Origin: Saksenaea vasiformis B4078 | Taxonomy: Eukaryota > Mucoromycota > Mucoromycetes > Mucorales > Saksenaeaceae | Assembly: GCA_000697055.1 (NCBI GenBank) | Contig: JNDT01002335.1 | Span: 1-64,000 of the forward strand | DNA length: 64,000 nucleotides | Direction of reading: 5' to 3' | Shown here: in pieces, positions 32,578 through 44,976 of the stretch | Layout: each line of letters begins with the position of its first letter | Position numbering within the stretch: the first letter of the stretch is position 1 | Position numbers and translations under genes: made by a program | Notes under the pieces: generated by a model | Databases searched by the model: none | The model's input: the letters and a program-made list of their open reading frames with translations, nothing else | Told to the model about the DNA's origin: nothing

Positions 32578-35320
32578 GAGGTTTAAAGGGAAAGAACAGT
32601 AAAAGAAGAAAAAATGTTAGGAAAGAATAACCAACCAATAATGTTTCTAATTCTGGGTTTAAGATTTTTTTTTTTCTGTGGTTCACCAAACTTGTCTTCA
32701 CGCTGTATTTCCTTTTTTTTGAAACTTCCTAGAATTTTCATAATGGCGTTTATCAATTAAGGTAATTGCAAGAATAAAAATAACTGTGCTGATTGGTACA
32801 GAGTATCAACTTTGGGGGAGAATCCGTTGTAGAGTAAGATCGTCGCCCGCTTTTTCTCACGTGTCCCTCGGGTCAGCTTTGCGGGGATTTGCCTACTCTC
32901 CTTTTTTGGCACTCATCTCCACAACCAATGCTGCTTTAAAACACAGCCTCATCCTTCAATCAGGTCCGAAGGTTCAAACAACGGCGGTCGTTCGCGTGCA
33001 AACCGGGAAATTGTTTTATTCGGCTAGTCACTTCTCCGCTCAGTGTTTCCCGAAATCCAATTGTATTTGTCAGCAAAAGTTTAGAGTTCACTAGATGATG
33101 GTCCACGCTACTTGTCCTACACTGGTTTTTTTTTTGTTATTCCATGAGTTCTTAATTTAACTGTCTTTGTCATACGATGCACAAAAACTATTTCGAAAGA
33201 ATGATGTATGGTTCATTTAGAACCTATTCGTAGTGAGTCATTGGCTGAGAACCCATCGGAAGATCAGCACTATCCAAAAAATATATATTACTTCAAAAAG
33301 GAATCACGTTGACTCATGGTTTGTTATTAAATCAAAAACAATCACTTCATAAATTTCAGTTCCAGAACCCATGGATCCGTTTTCCGCTAAAACGGCCAAA
33401 AACCAAACATAGCGACAGGCCATGTTTTGTATTATCACATTTGATGATAAGGGACTACGTAAGCTTTGATCAATGTAATAATGTCTCATCCCTTAACAAC
33501 GTGCTGCGGCAACGTGCACCTGATTTTGTGTTTCCCCTCCTTTTTGTCACACCATCAAACAATGGAACTGCTGTTTTTATCTGATGAAATTTCTACTTTA
33601 AGCTTAACATTGTTGTCGTTGATGTTGACATTGCCCTAAAACGATTTCTGTAAGCATTTACCATTTACGTCACCCTGACAACAGGGTTGGCAAGGGAAAT
33701 GAAGAACAACCTATCAAAACGAACCGATTTGGTCATTTGATGACAGCGAGATGTTACTGCCTTTCATACGGAACACAAAGGAATGTTCCACATTCTTTGG
33801 ACGAATGATAGTCCAAGAACCCTTAAAACATTCAATCCTTTTAGCTTAACGTTGACTTGGTTTCCGCATAAAGATAAACTTGCTTGAGCTTTGCGCCAAA
33901 TATCTCTCTCACAAATAAATAAAACGAAACGGAAGTATATCCCAAATTATGACCATGGATAAGCTTTTCACTTCCTATGGATATATGGGGAAGGTAGAAC
34001 TTTCCTACTTATAACACTATCTGTATATGGCAATTGCCTTATTCGTCCCTTCCGACCAAACCCCCCTGTACGCTTTGTACTTCTTTAATACTTCTTCGAC
34101 CTTTTGTCCAGCAAATCTGTCTGCATAAAGCGAAATATGTATCTGCAGACATTTCTTCCTTTTTTTTTGAAGAAAAAAAATACGGATAATATCCAATCTA
34201 TATATCATCCAATCTATTTGGCTATCTCTCATCCAGGGATTCGAACGGAGAATGGCATGATTAGACGCGTTCTTCTCTGCGATATCATTAGTTGTCGACA
34301 GCTATCGGGTAAAATCGGATCTCTTTTCTAAAATATGTCCAACACGGGCGTTGACCTCCTCGCTTATTCTGTGCTCAGGCCATTTGCCTCATCCCTGAAG
34401 TACCTCTAGATCGTAAATAGAGTTACCAAACGTAATCGTAGATAGAAGCTAAATAGCTTTTAGGATATCATATCGGACATTGCTCTTCTTTTTCATATTT
34501 GTCAGTAAACTTGGTGCGTTTTGCAGTATCCAACAACTGTTTGTGTCCAATAGGATGCTTTTCAAAATATATTGACCACACATCAAAACGTGATCAGTCA
34601 GTCGTTAGTGCTTGAACCTTTGATCCAAACAGACAATACTTGCAACATGTGGTATTGTCCAGGTAAGAAAGAAGAAGCACCTTACATGGAATCCGATGCG
34701 TGCCACATCACTGCCAGATCCCTCATTGAAGATTAACCCTTGATTGGGAGGAAGGCAGATGACTTGTCTCCCAGTTATTGCAATTCTCTGGGAAACATGC
34801 CATTCTTAGGTACAACCCATTAGGAAATGGCTCTTGCAGGAATCTTTGCTACGCTCGCTTAGAAAGGTGACTCACATTCATGGAGATGACCCAAGATTCA
34901 AATTCAGAGGACAACCCCATTTTTGGTTAACTCTGGACCAATCGTCCTTCTAACTTTTGTACTACCATTTCCTTGCTTCGTTCAATTTTCCTTTAGAGTA
35001 TTTGTCCGGCGCGCTCTTACGGCGCTGATCCGTTTATAGCATAAGAAAGAATCATAGGAGAATTACAAAATGATCCTTTTCTCCGTCATTATTCTCCATT
35101 TGGTTGTGCCCAAATATTGAATGAAGCTTCTTCTTTTTTTTTTTTCCCACCATTGCTATATGAAAATAGCACCGTGTTCGCAGTTTCCGTGTTATCAAAG
35201 TTCTGCTCCGCACAGAAAGATATATGAGCTGCGAAAGGTGATATCACGCCATAACGGTTTAAGCTTCACGGGCAAATGGAACGAGCTGACCTTCCTTTCC
35301 TCATCCCATATCAGCTCATG
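32578..35320. other. Long stretch without a convincing gene
   Basis: The first few hundred bases are probably the promoter and 5' region of the regulator gene at 30016-32577. The rest holds only short open frames without recognisable motifs, some homopolymer runs and AT-rich DNA. A plus-strand frame at 32786-33094 is open for 102 codons but has no family signature. Confidence 0.4.
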
Positions 35321-35334
35321 AATTCTCTAAAGAT

Positions 35335-35586
35335 TTTTTTTTTTTGTAAGGGCGCTATGCGCCGTTTATTCAGTCACGTGTTCTAAGAAGGGACGTGCCG
35401 ATCAAAGTCAAAGGAAAGTACAAAACATTATGGTCTCAGTGAAGGGGAGGGGAGGATGGGATGTCTAGTCTAGGAAAGGGAGAAGACGTTCGTCAGGGAA
35501 GGAGGAAGTGAGCGATAGAGCCTTTTGAGCGATTAGGGCAGGTACCATTGGCGTAGCATCGAAGATGAAGCGCCAATGGGCGTCCA
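35335..35586 (-). mobile_element. Short retro-inserted element with poly(A) and 14-bp target duplication
   Basis: The direct repeat AATTCTCTAAAGAT occurs at 35321-35334 and 35587-35600. Read on the minus strand, the 252-bp insert starts near TGGACGCCCATTGG, carries a 9-bp inverted repeat (CCATTGGCG/CGCCAATGG, 35545-35579), and ends with AATAAA, the hairpin GGCGCATAGCGCC (35351-35363) and an A11 tail. A poly(A) tail, a 3' stem-loop and a target-site duplication mean LINE-machinery retrotransposition of a SINE or of a 5'-truncated LINE. Confidence 0.8.
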
Positions 35587-35600
35587 AATTCTCTAAAGAT

Positions 35601-37561
35601 GCCTTTTTGTCGGAAACAGTAACCCGTGGAAGAATGATCATCCTGGAAAAGCCGCCTTCCGTATATGATTTCCAGAAATTCCGCGGTACGAAGAGATCTG
35701 ATTGAGGCAGCATTCAATGCGTTGAAACTCCCCGTAAACATTAGGTTCAATGCACCACATGTTTATTGCCGTTGTATGATGTTAGCAAATCTCCCTCTCT
35801 CAGCGAATGTCCGACGCCATCATTTCTAGACACAGAGATTACGCGCCCTCGTGAGCCACAATGTACCAGAGTTTAGTGCAGTGACTACTGTGCAATGTAA
35901 GAAAGCGAAAAGAAATGCTACGTTTGCAGAGCTGAGAAATTCATGATGCATTAATAAGAGCATAAATGGACCACGTTCACTTTTTCTTTGTTCACCAGCT
36001 GACCAAATGAAGAGTTACTAGTTGCTATTATGCTGGGGATTTCTATGGTAGCGACATGTTATCATACTCCGCTATGCAATATAAGCATTGTCGATCTTTT
36101 GGTATCTCTCTCATTCCTTCTCTCCAAAGTCGCTTGATAATTTCCGTCCCGCTTTTTTGCCTTTAAATATAGATTTTGTGTTTTTTAGTCGCGAACTCTA
36201 ATCCTCTTGCCAGTAAAGTTAAAACAAGCTTGTTATGAAACGCAGTCATATTCGATGCGAGGAAGATGATTGTCCAAATCTTAACGTCGTCTGAATCAGT
36301 CAATGGTGTAGTAGCTAACAAAGCTAAACGAAATAGCTGTCTCTGTCGTACAATAACGTGACATAGAGAAGGTATAACGGTGGTAAAAATCGATAATCAT
36401 CGGACGGTATGACCATTCGCATAGATTGATTGCGGTTTACACGTCCATGGTTTAAGGTTACGTAGCTTATACGTATTTAGAATTAAGAACGACGTGGTAC
36501 TCGTACCAATTCCAATAATGGGGCGACGCGGTGCCACCAACTTTTCGGCTATCCCACTAGGCTATCACCTATGGGTGAGCTGTGAGCTCATCACACCACG
36601 TAGACGCAGTACGCATCATCATCCATCATTTCATCTCACTCGACTGCTGAAAGAAAAAAAGAAAAGATGATGCTAGTGTATTTACAGAACTTTTCGATGA
36701 ATGATGCACAGGTCGCAATCATTTCAAGCTTCCCAGCTCTCCCTTTTACCAAGATGGATGGTTTGGACGGAGGATTTCGGCAGGCTGAGTTTCTTTTTGC
36801 AACCTTGTCCATGCCTACGTGGTCCACCACTTCTGTAAGTAACAACGGCATCTCTTTGGATAATTATCTTGTGATTTTATTGGTCCGTATGAATGTATAT
36901 AAATTTTACAGACTTCCCCGTCCTATTCCCTTTTCCCCCTTTATTAGTTGAGGCAACACCATTGGCATTTGTAGACATAAAAAAAATTTGGATGTTGCCC
37001 GAAGCACACATTGAATAGGTTGGCTGGACAGATGATTATAGATGCTTTACATAAAAAGAACAGGTTACATCCCAAGAACGACCCGTGTGAAAATGACATC
37101 TTCCATATCGCCACTTCTTATTTGACATGGGCTGTTGACTACCTAACGTTGTCAAATAATGGCTCTAAACTTACGATAACTTTTTTTTAAAGTTCAATTT
37201 CTTTGACGCATGACAGATGCATGGATCATATCTTCAACTGGTTATTCTACATATCTCTCTATCTGACTGTAAATGTTTTGAAAGATGGAGCCACTTTTAC
37301 CACTATTTGTCATTTCGCTTCTTCTTCTTCTTCTTCTTCCTCTTTTGCTTCTTCTCTTTCACCAACTACATTCCCCTTCCCCCTTTGCTTCTGCACTGTT
37401 CTTTACATCGTTTCCTTTCATTTGAACTTACACTTTCTTGAAGAGCGAGATTTACCCTTGTCTTTAATTATCTCCGACCCCTTTCTACTTTTACGGGATT
37501 GTTTCCGGGGACAAAAAAAAGAAAAAAGAAAAAGAGCACATATACATACGATATCTCTGTC
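35601..37561. other. Stretch without a recognisable gene
   Basis: Short open frames on both strands (for example 36636-36951) show no family signature. Near 36500-36600 there are small palindromes (GGTACTCGTACC, GTGAGCTGTGAGCTCA). The 37.3-kb region is CTT-rich and is probably the 5' flank and leader of the membrane-protein gene at 37562. Confidence 0.35.
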
Positions 37562-38164
37562 ATGGAGAAACATCTGCAACAGCAGGACCCAGAATCTGTG
37601 TACGTTGATACGCCAGTCACTGCGCAGCCTGTGAACGATCATCATGTACTCGTCATCGCCTCGATCTTATTCTGTTTCTTACTTACTGGCGTGCTACTCG
37701 CCTTTATCATTTGTTTCCGACGGCGGAAACGGGACATGATGATTTTGCCCTATGCATACCATGAATCGACACTAAAACGACCACCAACGATGGCACGACG
37801 AGTCTCGACAAAAAGAACGCGAGTGATATGCAAAGGCATTAAATCGAGCCCATCCCTGGTGTCTGCTGGTCAAACACCCCCTTATGTTCACGAGAAAGCC
37901 ATGCCACCGCCACCCTACTTCGCTTTTCCTATCTACCAGTCGCCCTCGCCACCTCCTTACCAACCATCCAGCTGGCCGACACATCCGGTGATTGCCTTGT
38001 ATGCACAACCGGGATCACACCATCGGTTCGTATTCCGCAAGAAACCATCGTGGCAAATCGCATCATGGATGGTCTCCCCAAAACGACGTCCTCTAAGAAA
38101 TGCTTTGACTCGCTACGAAAAACCAACAACGACGACGGAGTCGCCATCTCATGAAACAACTTAA
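37562..38164 (+). CDS. Single-pass membrane protein with a proline-rich cytosolic tail
   Basis: This 200-residue open frame has a polar N-terminus, one strong membrane segment at residues about 27-48 (VLVIASILFCFLLTGVLLAF) and a following positive stop-transfer (RRRKRD). A Pro/Tyr-rich tail follows (PPPPYFAFPIYQSPSPPPY), typical of WW- or SH3-binding segments. There is no signal peptide; the single helix with positive residues after it suggests N-out/C-in. I do not recognise the family. I chose the ATG at 37562; an in-frame CTG-type extension from 37499 would only add a Lys-rich leader. Confidence 0.6.
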   Translation: MEKHLQQQDPESVYVDTPVTAQPVNDHHVLVIASILFCFLLTGVLLAFIICFRRRKRDMMILPYAYHESTLKRPPTMARRVSTKRTRVICKGIKSSPSLVSAGQTPPYVHEKAMPPPPYFAFPIYQSPSPPPYQPSSWPTHPVIALYAQPGSHHRFVFRKKPSWQIASWMVSPKRRPLRNALTRYEKPTTTTESPSHETT

Positions 38165-38350
38165 TACACCACGCACATCTTTGTAAATATTTTTTTCTTT
38201 TCTTGGTGATCAGGTTGTTGCAATTATGCATCTCACAAGATTGTTATGCTGTGCAACATCGAACAGATTCCAAGGCAAACTTTACATAAATATTTTTTCT
38301 TTTCCTTGTATGAGCTATCTATTCTATATCAAATTCTCGGGATCTCTGTG

Positions 38351-38394
38351 AATATATATGTATGTATATATGTATATATATATATATATATATT
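38351..38394. repeat. TA/TATG microsatellite
   Basis: A run of TA dinucleotides with ATGT interruptions, in non-coding DNA about 190 bp past the membrane-protein stop codon. Confidence 0.85.
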
Positions 38395-39883
38395 CGCTCA
38401 TACTAAGGATGCATAAACAAGGGGATGAAGGAGGGAAAAAGAGGGAAAGGGCGCCAACCCATCTCTTGCAGATGATGCGCCGTATGTACAGCACTCGCCA
38501 CGCCATCACCATCCATCCCATAGTTCGAACTCCGCTTCTCGGAAAGAAACTTCGTTCCTGAATCTTAGTCTATCCGCTTGTGTAAAAACCATACCTATGC
38601 ACCGTCCTATCCCAGCGTTTCTTAATTATTCTGTTTAGTGAATCACACCGTATAACTCAGATGATGCAGCCTTTCATGAATATGTTTTTTTCCTTAAAAG
38701 TCTATCAGTGGGCATCGTTGTACCACTGCATTATACGCCTATCGATCAACATGAAGAAAATGAAGTGCATTGCTAACCTTCTATTATGGGAAGTATCGTT
38801 TGACCCTCCGATCGGATTGCTTGATTCGCAGAGTTGCTATCCTCGCATGCTATACAATGCCGACTCCTAGAGCATTCACCTGCTGTAGCTGTACTTCTTC
38901 AATGAAGCACATTACTAAGAGATGCAATGGATCTCATAACAAAAGACAAGGCGAGCAATTAAATCATTGCGATAAAAGAATGAATGAGCATTTTGTATGA
39001 AAGCACACAGGCTTTGTTTATCAGATCACTAACAACACTAAATTCACAATCGCATAGTCGTGCTTTATTAAAAAAAAGCAATTTTTAATTATCGAATATC
39101 ACACAAGCTCACGCAAAGACAAATTATCTGTGGGAGTATTCCGCATGTACATCTCATGGTCTGCACCATGCTTTTGTGTCCACGATCAAGAAGCTACAAA
39201 GAAAGCTAGGTAATCAATGCTATCGTTCCATTGTCAACAGAAAAAAGGAAGCTCTAAATACAGTCCGCGGCATAATGGTATTATGCGGAAACGCAGCAAT
39301 GGTACAATTCTCCACCAAACACCATACAGAATCCGAGGAAAAACGATTTTGGCAATGCGAAGGTGTAGGCTGGAATACAGCTTGCTGCTTAATCCTACTA
39401 GCTCGAGGTACAGATAGCGTCCTCATGTGCATCAAATCAGGCAACCGTAGCCGGAGTAATATTTGATTTTTTTTCTATTGTTTTCAATCCTGCATCTGGA
39501 ACGATCATCACTTTACAAGAAGTATAAACATGCATCTTGGCGTTATTTTGGTAGCCGGCTACAAGCACTTGGGATAATATGACATGAACGCGATTAAGCT
39601 CTGATTGCAAAGAAAATAACGTCTTAACATATTTTTTTTTCGCAAAAAGAAAGATGTCCATGATGGGCACCTGTCATTTGGGCTGATTTTAAATGACCAT
39701 ATACGCGATAGGATGGTGACTTTTTCCTATCCATGCTGCCGAGCTTTGCTTCTAGAGAATATGACTTTGTTATCTTTTTGGAATCGGCATGATCAACACG
39801 CCACTGTACCCTTACGATCAAGGTTATTTGGAAGTGCCCACGGTTTCGCACCTTTCACTGAAACAGAACACATTCCAAGGCAG
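38395..39883. other. Mostly non-coding stretch with one protein-like frame
   Basis: The frame at 39176-39466 (plus) has protein-like composition (RGIMVLCGNAAMVQFSTKHH, then GWNTACCLILLARGTDSVL) but no family I can name and no partner exons. It may be a remnant of a repeated gene. The region from about 39650 is presumably the promoter of the aquaglyceroporin gene. Confidence 0.3.
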
Positions 39884-40987
39884 ATGGAGTCCGCACCTAC
39901 TATCTCGGAAAGTCCACCGTTACAGTCGGTGGTCGTTGTGAAAGACAATTCTGTCGACCATCTGTGCGATGGGATGTCGCATATGACTCATAACGACGAT
40001 AAAAAACAGGTTCTCTATCCTGAACGGACAAGTGCATCCAGAGGTATTCGAGCGCATTTTCGACGTTTTAGGCAAAAGGTACAGTGAACAAAATGCATAA
40101 ATTGCCCGATGGAATTGACAGCGCAATGTAGCATAGAGAAGCTCTATCTGAATTCATCGGTACATGTACACTTGTCTTGTTGATTGATGGGTTGATGGCC
40201 CACGAAATACTCATTGTTCCTGGCAATTCGTCATGGCTGACCATCTGTATCGGAAGTGGTAAGGCTAACTTTTCGGATGGTGGTTGCTTGGTTAGTTAAA
40301 TGCTGGCTAGGTATGGCTATCATCATTGCTATTGTTCTATCGGGACACATTTCGGTAAAAATTTGCTTTCCTTACAGCATAAATAATGTGTGAATCTCAA
40401 TAAGAATATAACAATAGGGAGCACATATCAATCCTGCCGTGACTCTTGCCTTTTGTCTGTTTGGCAATTTTCCCACCCGCAAGGTGCCTATCTACTGGAT
40501 AGCCCAAGTACTTGGTGGGTTTAGTGGAGCGGCTATTCTCTATCCGTTGATTTTACCCGCTATGGATCGTTTCGATGGGGGCTCGCGACAGATTTTCGGC
40601 AAAAATGGGACAGCGGGTATCTTTGCAACCTATGCACCGCCTTACGTTGGTTTGGGCCATGCCGCCATTTCAGAAATCATTGGTACAGCGATTCTGGTTG
40701 TCATCCTCCTAGTATCGGGACGATCGAAGAATGTGCCGTTTGTTCACGTCCAAGGCGTTATCATAGCGTTAACTGTCGCGGTAATTATTATGGCTATTGG
40801 GTATACATCAGGAATGTCGTTAAATCCAGCACGCGATATTGGTCCAAGGTTATTTACAGCCATTGCCGGATGGGGTCTAGAAGTATTCACCGTTGCAAAT
40901 TACTATGTATTTGTGCCATTGTTTGCTCCCCTAATAGGAAGCGTTTTTGGAGGCATTGTCTATATTGTGTTTATCGATTCATCATAA
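39884..40987 (+). CDS. Aquaglyceroporin (MIP family)
   Basis: Four exons (39884-40078, 40132-40258, 40311-40354, 40418-40987) encode about 311 residues. The first NPA box is GAHINPAVTLAF, formed exactly at the third splice junction. The second is SGMSLNPARDIGPR, where the Asp after NPAR marks the glycerol-permeable branch. Six membrane segments are readable, starting at EFIGTCTLVLLIDGL and ending at PLIGSVFGGIVYIVFI. The long polar N-terminal extension (about 65 residues) precedes the first helix. An upstream ATG at 39761 is possible. It conducts water, glycerol or related small solutes across a membrane. All introns are GT-AG and keep phase. Confidence 0.88.
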
Positions 40988-41179
40988 TAAACCGAAGAAA
41001 CTATATTTTTGATAAACATTTTTTTTTCTTTTTTTTCTCTCATCCTATGAGCTAACTAGATCAAGTGACACTCTTCAATTTTTTTTATTCTATTATGAGT
41101 ACCGAGGACTTTGCAATATGATGCACGCTGTAACTTCTACGTTATCTAGATGTACTATGGCACTATCCGTAAGATTATA

Positions 41180-41642
41180 TCAATAATAATGGTACTCAGT
41201 CAGAGAGTAGCTTTTCTTGTAGGTTATGCCACCGGTCGTCATCACGCTGCATTCCATACTTTCCATGCAGCTGTCACTCAAGCTAAACTTACACAACGGA
41301 AGGCAGAAGAATGCTAAGTTTTGATACGCAAGGCATTCATTTCTCTCCTTCGCTTTTTTTTTCTCATGGACTACTAAATAGGCGAGAAAAAGGAAGGCGA
41401 TTGATAGAACCAATAAAATCGGAGCAGGGACTATGCAGGAGTATAGAGAACACTCGCACAGACGCGAGAATTTCAGCAAGGTACGCCGGAAAGTACGCGG
41501 TCATTATTGCCCGGCGTAGAGGTTGTTATAAGCCGCCGTTAGTTACGAAGCTTGCTATCTTCCAAGCAGATTGGCGTGCAAAGTCGTGGCTGGCTTTGGG
41601 TTCTCTTCCGCCAAAATACAACATGTTGTCCATACTGCAGAA
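41180..41642 (-). CDS. Possible small membrane protein, gene model unresolved
   Basis: Two plausible exons lie on the minus strand: MDNMLYFGGREPKASHDFAR from 41624 or so down, and a segment with one strong helix (ILLVLSIAFLFLAYLVVHEK) followed by KKAKERNE. A GTAACT donor and a CATAG acceptor lie between them, but I could not make the phases agree. The family is not recognised. Treat as tentative. Confidence 0.25.
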
Positions 41643-41736
41643 CTAGAAGCGGCCAGTCTAAGGCAAAGAGAAAAACAACGGTATTGAACAATAGTACTGC
41701 ATAAATTGATGAGTAGCTTGTAGGATATGCATTGCT

Positions 41737-42680
41737 TTAAGGATCGTCGTCATCAACGGGTGTCATGGGATCTTTGACACGTTTTCGAAAAGCGAATTTC
41801 TCTGCAAAAACGTGATAATATAAAACACAACAGGTAATTGAGAGCACAATATTGGCACATGATTCCATCCTGAAACGTCTCTCTTTGTGCATGCTGCCAT
41901 AACAAACGTGACATGTCTGGAAACGGTATACAACAAAGCATGAATCCAGATAATGCTGAGCGCGAACGGCGAAGTGACGAGATTTCTTTTCAGACGAAAC
42001 TGTCAACTAGGGAGAAGGCTCCTATTTCATAAACAATAAAAGATCATCCATTCTTTTTTTTTAACAACGAATTTACTTCTCTTCGATAAAACGAGACCAC
42101 GAAGGGTGTGTTCCCATGACATCAGTAAAGAAAGTTAGCCACGTCTGGGTTGCAGATCTCGATTCCTTTGTAGTCACCTCTAATACCGTCCAATTCTTCC
42201 ACTTTGTGTACTTACCATGATGAGATAAATGGATACGCGTTCTCACGGTAAACCCAGCGTTCACGTCATAGAGGGCACAACCTTGGCAAGATTTTTGCAC
42301 ATCGTTGAACGGCAAATGACACTGTAAAAATAGACACATATCATCGACTTCATGCGTTTTATTTTCGTCCTTATCATTGATAAGCACGATACGCTTGATA
42401 CAGATTAACCGATTTGTCTGTCAGTAATGTCTCCTCTTGTCACTGCGAAACAGCTTCAGTTACACCGTTCCCCTCTGCATGGATGGCTCCCGAGTGACAG
42501 GTGTAGAGTCTAGTTGATGCATGCACAGCGGACTTGTATGAAGTTCAAATTCATAATAAATCGTGTGGTCAGAATTCCTGACATACATATGCTGTGCTGC
42601 TTTGCGATAAAATCAAACTCAAACTGTTTTGGTTCATAAAACAGCAACGGTCTGTATATCGCTTCTGATATGCGCTGCAT
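41737..42680 (-). CDS. Unidentified multi-exon protein
   Basis: Three protein-like stretches on the minus strand look like one gene. From ATG 42680: MQRISEAIYRPLLFYEPKQF, then YYEFELHTSPLCMHQLDS. At 42073-42387: HEVDDMCLFLQCHLPF and WTVLEVTTKESRSATQTWL. At 41737-42006: HYLDSCFVVYRFQTCHVCYG and a tail ending TPVDDDDP. The first stretch needs a two-base shift at ATATGTATGTC near 42580 to stay open, so there is either a missed intron or a frameshift. No family is recognised. Cysteine pairs (CQGC, CHVC) are noted. Confidence 0.4.
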
Positions 42681-43098
42681 GAGCTACATGTACCACCTTT
42701 CGGATGGGAAACTCCGAGTTTCATGAAAGGAAATTAAAGACCTTTCTCGATAGAGCGATGGACACTAAATAACAAGCAAACTTTAGGGAGAAGAAGATCT
42801 GTCCTTGTCGTGAAACACATTCCATAAGATGGCACTTGCATGCATCGCCTAAAACAGCAATACAAACTTGGCTTTAGTCAAACAGCCGATAGAAGCACAT
42901 TTCATATCAGATCCTAGCAAAATACGACACACTTCCGAGAGGAAGAACTGCTTCTTTTTTTGGGGGTTGCTATTCATAGCCAATCATATCGGGCGATGAC
43001 GCATTGGTGCAATCGCGCGTATAACGGACTCGACATGAAACAGGAAAAAAAGCATCCTCCGTACTCTTTTCCCTTGCATCTCTTTGCTATAAATCACC

Positions 43099-43425
43099 AT
43101 GGCTGACGATAACCTGAATGCACTTGCTCAGAAGTTTAAGGAACTCCGTGACCGTCAAGGGAAATATGGCGGTGGTGAACCGGACGAACAAGTTGATTCA
43201 GCCAATGGCGAAAAGTTCAAAGTCATGAAGGCACGGTTCACAAAGACCGCAGGAAAGCGAGCTAATATGTATGTACTGTAGGCGCTTGGTGATCAACTGG
43301 GACTTCCTGGTACACCTGCTGCAGATATTCTTGTGCACCTTGGGAAACCAGACGAGTTGACACTTATGCTACCACATAACCCAGTCCCAACGATGCCGGG
43401 TAGGATGGCATCGTTCGAAATATAG
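43099..43425 (+). CDS. Small hypothetical protein with an internal TAG
   Basis: The ATG at 43099 opens a 60-codon frame (MADDNLNALAQKFKELRDRQ, a short helix) that meets TAG at 43279-43281. The same frame then continues for 47 more codons (ALGDQLGLPGTPAADILVHL, KPDELTLMLPHNPVPTMPG) to a stop at 43423-43425. The second part is protein-like. A GCTAAT branch-like site and CTGTAG just before it suggest the TAG is the end of an intron whose donor I cannot place. Otherwise it is a nonsense mutation or a readthrough stop. Confidence 0.4.
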
Positions 43426-44204
43426 ACTGACCATATAGGATAAAGGACCGCAAATAACGTCGAGTACGGTGGAAGCGGATTCGACACAGCAACAGCCATA
43501 TTACTTTGTATACTACTGGCGTCATAAGCATGATTATCTTTATTTTAAGGTAAAAAAAGGGGGAATTCGTTAGGATCATGCAGCAGAAAATCTGAATTGT
43601 GGTATTAGATTGATCCTTCGAAAGAAACAGTAATTACTTCACAGTGGTTCAACACGCCCGAGTAAAGAGATTTTTTGTTCATACCTGCCAGAAAATACAT
43701 AAACCGATGGTTTCACAGTAAAAAAAAAATCCCACCCATGTCTTTCTGTGTGACCCGATGTTTTCATTTTAAAAGAAATGGGGAAGGAGTGACATCAACT
43801 AGATGACTACCTCATCTTACCGGTCTGCAGTTGACGAGTTTTCATACGTTACCTTTTCTAATGACAGTCTGCATGCATAGAAGGAAGTAGATACAAGTAC
43901 TGAAAACAAAGAAATGGCATAAGCATTTGCTTTTCGATTCATGCGTTGTGACACATAACTATGCACGAACACTTCGATGAATCCATCGAATGCAACTGTG
44001 AAGTGATCACATGAAAAAGAATGCAAATAGTCTCGATTTTTATCCTCTTTGAGACCGACTCGCATAGTGGTGTAGCATACGGAAAAAAAATGAAGAATCT
44101 TTTTATGCTGATCACACGATTTTTGCGTTCTGTCCCCAGAACTGGGTGCGTTACTTCTTTTTCCCCACTCTGTTCATCTCCGTTCTTTCTTCTTCTTTGT
44201 TGCA

Positions 44205-44976
44205 ATGACATCACCTTTACTTCTTGATCGACATCCTGAGACACAACGTGTCATGACCGTAACCATTGCGGATCAGGCATGCTTGCATTTGGGGGGGGGG
44301 GTGTTTCTTAGCACGCCGTGCTGATGTCCTGTTTTTAGTTGCGACCTCATCTTCCACGACGTTATCGACTTGCACCCTACTGGACCTTACTTTATAGTCT
44401 CGACCAACATGGTGTAAGTTTAACTACACTTTACCGACTTGCACGAACTAGCAAAGGACCTTGTATCCTTGCTATTAAAGATGCTGATGATCAGGTACAG
44501 CAAAGAGTAAAGAGAGAGAGAGGAAAAAAAAGGAAAGGACTTGGTATTAAGTAAAAACCAAAGGTGTATGGTGCTTTCTTGAATGAACCATTGAGACCAA
44601 GATCACATTATTATGGTACAGGCGAATGGTATGTGAAAAAAACAAAGAGGAATCAAAGGATGTAATTAAAAAAAGAAAAAATCAAGTTTTTTATGGAAAG
44701 CGGATGGGAATAAGGTGTTTCCTTGGACGGGTAAAAACGAATACATGATTTTATCCGAGACCGATTTTATTGCCATTGGAGGAGGGTAAGTCCAAAAGCT
44801 TCGTCTTCATTTAAAGAAACTTATGTTTCTATAGTGACGGATCTTTTGGATTATGGCTTAACTCAGATCTTGAGAAAGGACATAGTGAACCATGTCCTAC
44901 TTTTGATAATGAACAATTATCATTACGTCCAGAATTCGTATGCATTGAATTGGAAGTATGGGGGTTTAGAATTTAA
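44205..44976 (+). CDS. OXR1: TLDc-domain oxidation resistance protein
   Basis: Five exons (44205-44276, 44339-44494, 44564-44628, 44687-44785, 44835-44976) encode 177 residues that are almost entirely a TLDc domain. Motifs are LRPHLPRRYRLAPYWTLLYS, HGVSLTTLYRLARTS, VYGAFLNEPLRP, EYMILSETDFIAIGGG, then SFGLWLNSDLEKG and a C-terminal ELEVWGFRI. OXR1 proteins protect against oxidative damage and, as TLDc proteins, can regulate V-ATPase. The length matches minimal fungal OXR1. The first intron starts with GC (CAG/GCATGC) and contains a G11 run. All junctions keep phase. Confidence 0.9.

Noticed and set aside
34225..34310. tRNA-like GATTCGAAC motif on the minus strand
   Set aside because: The bases around the putative T-loop do not form a five-pair T-stem, and no acceptor or anticodon stem could be built.
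38661..39000. Cysteine-containing frames (CCSCTSSMKH) as a zinc-finger gene
   Set aside because: Spacing does not fit a known finger, frames are short, and no extending exon was found.
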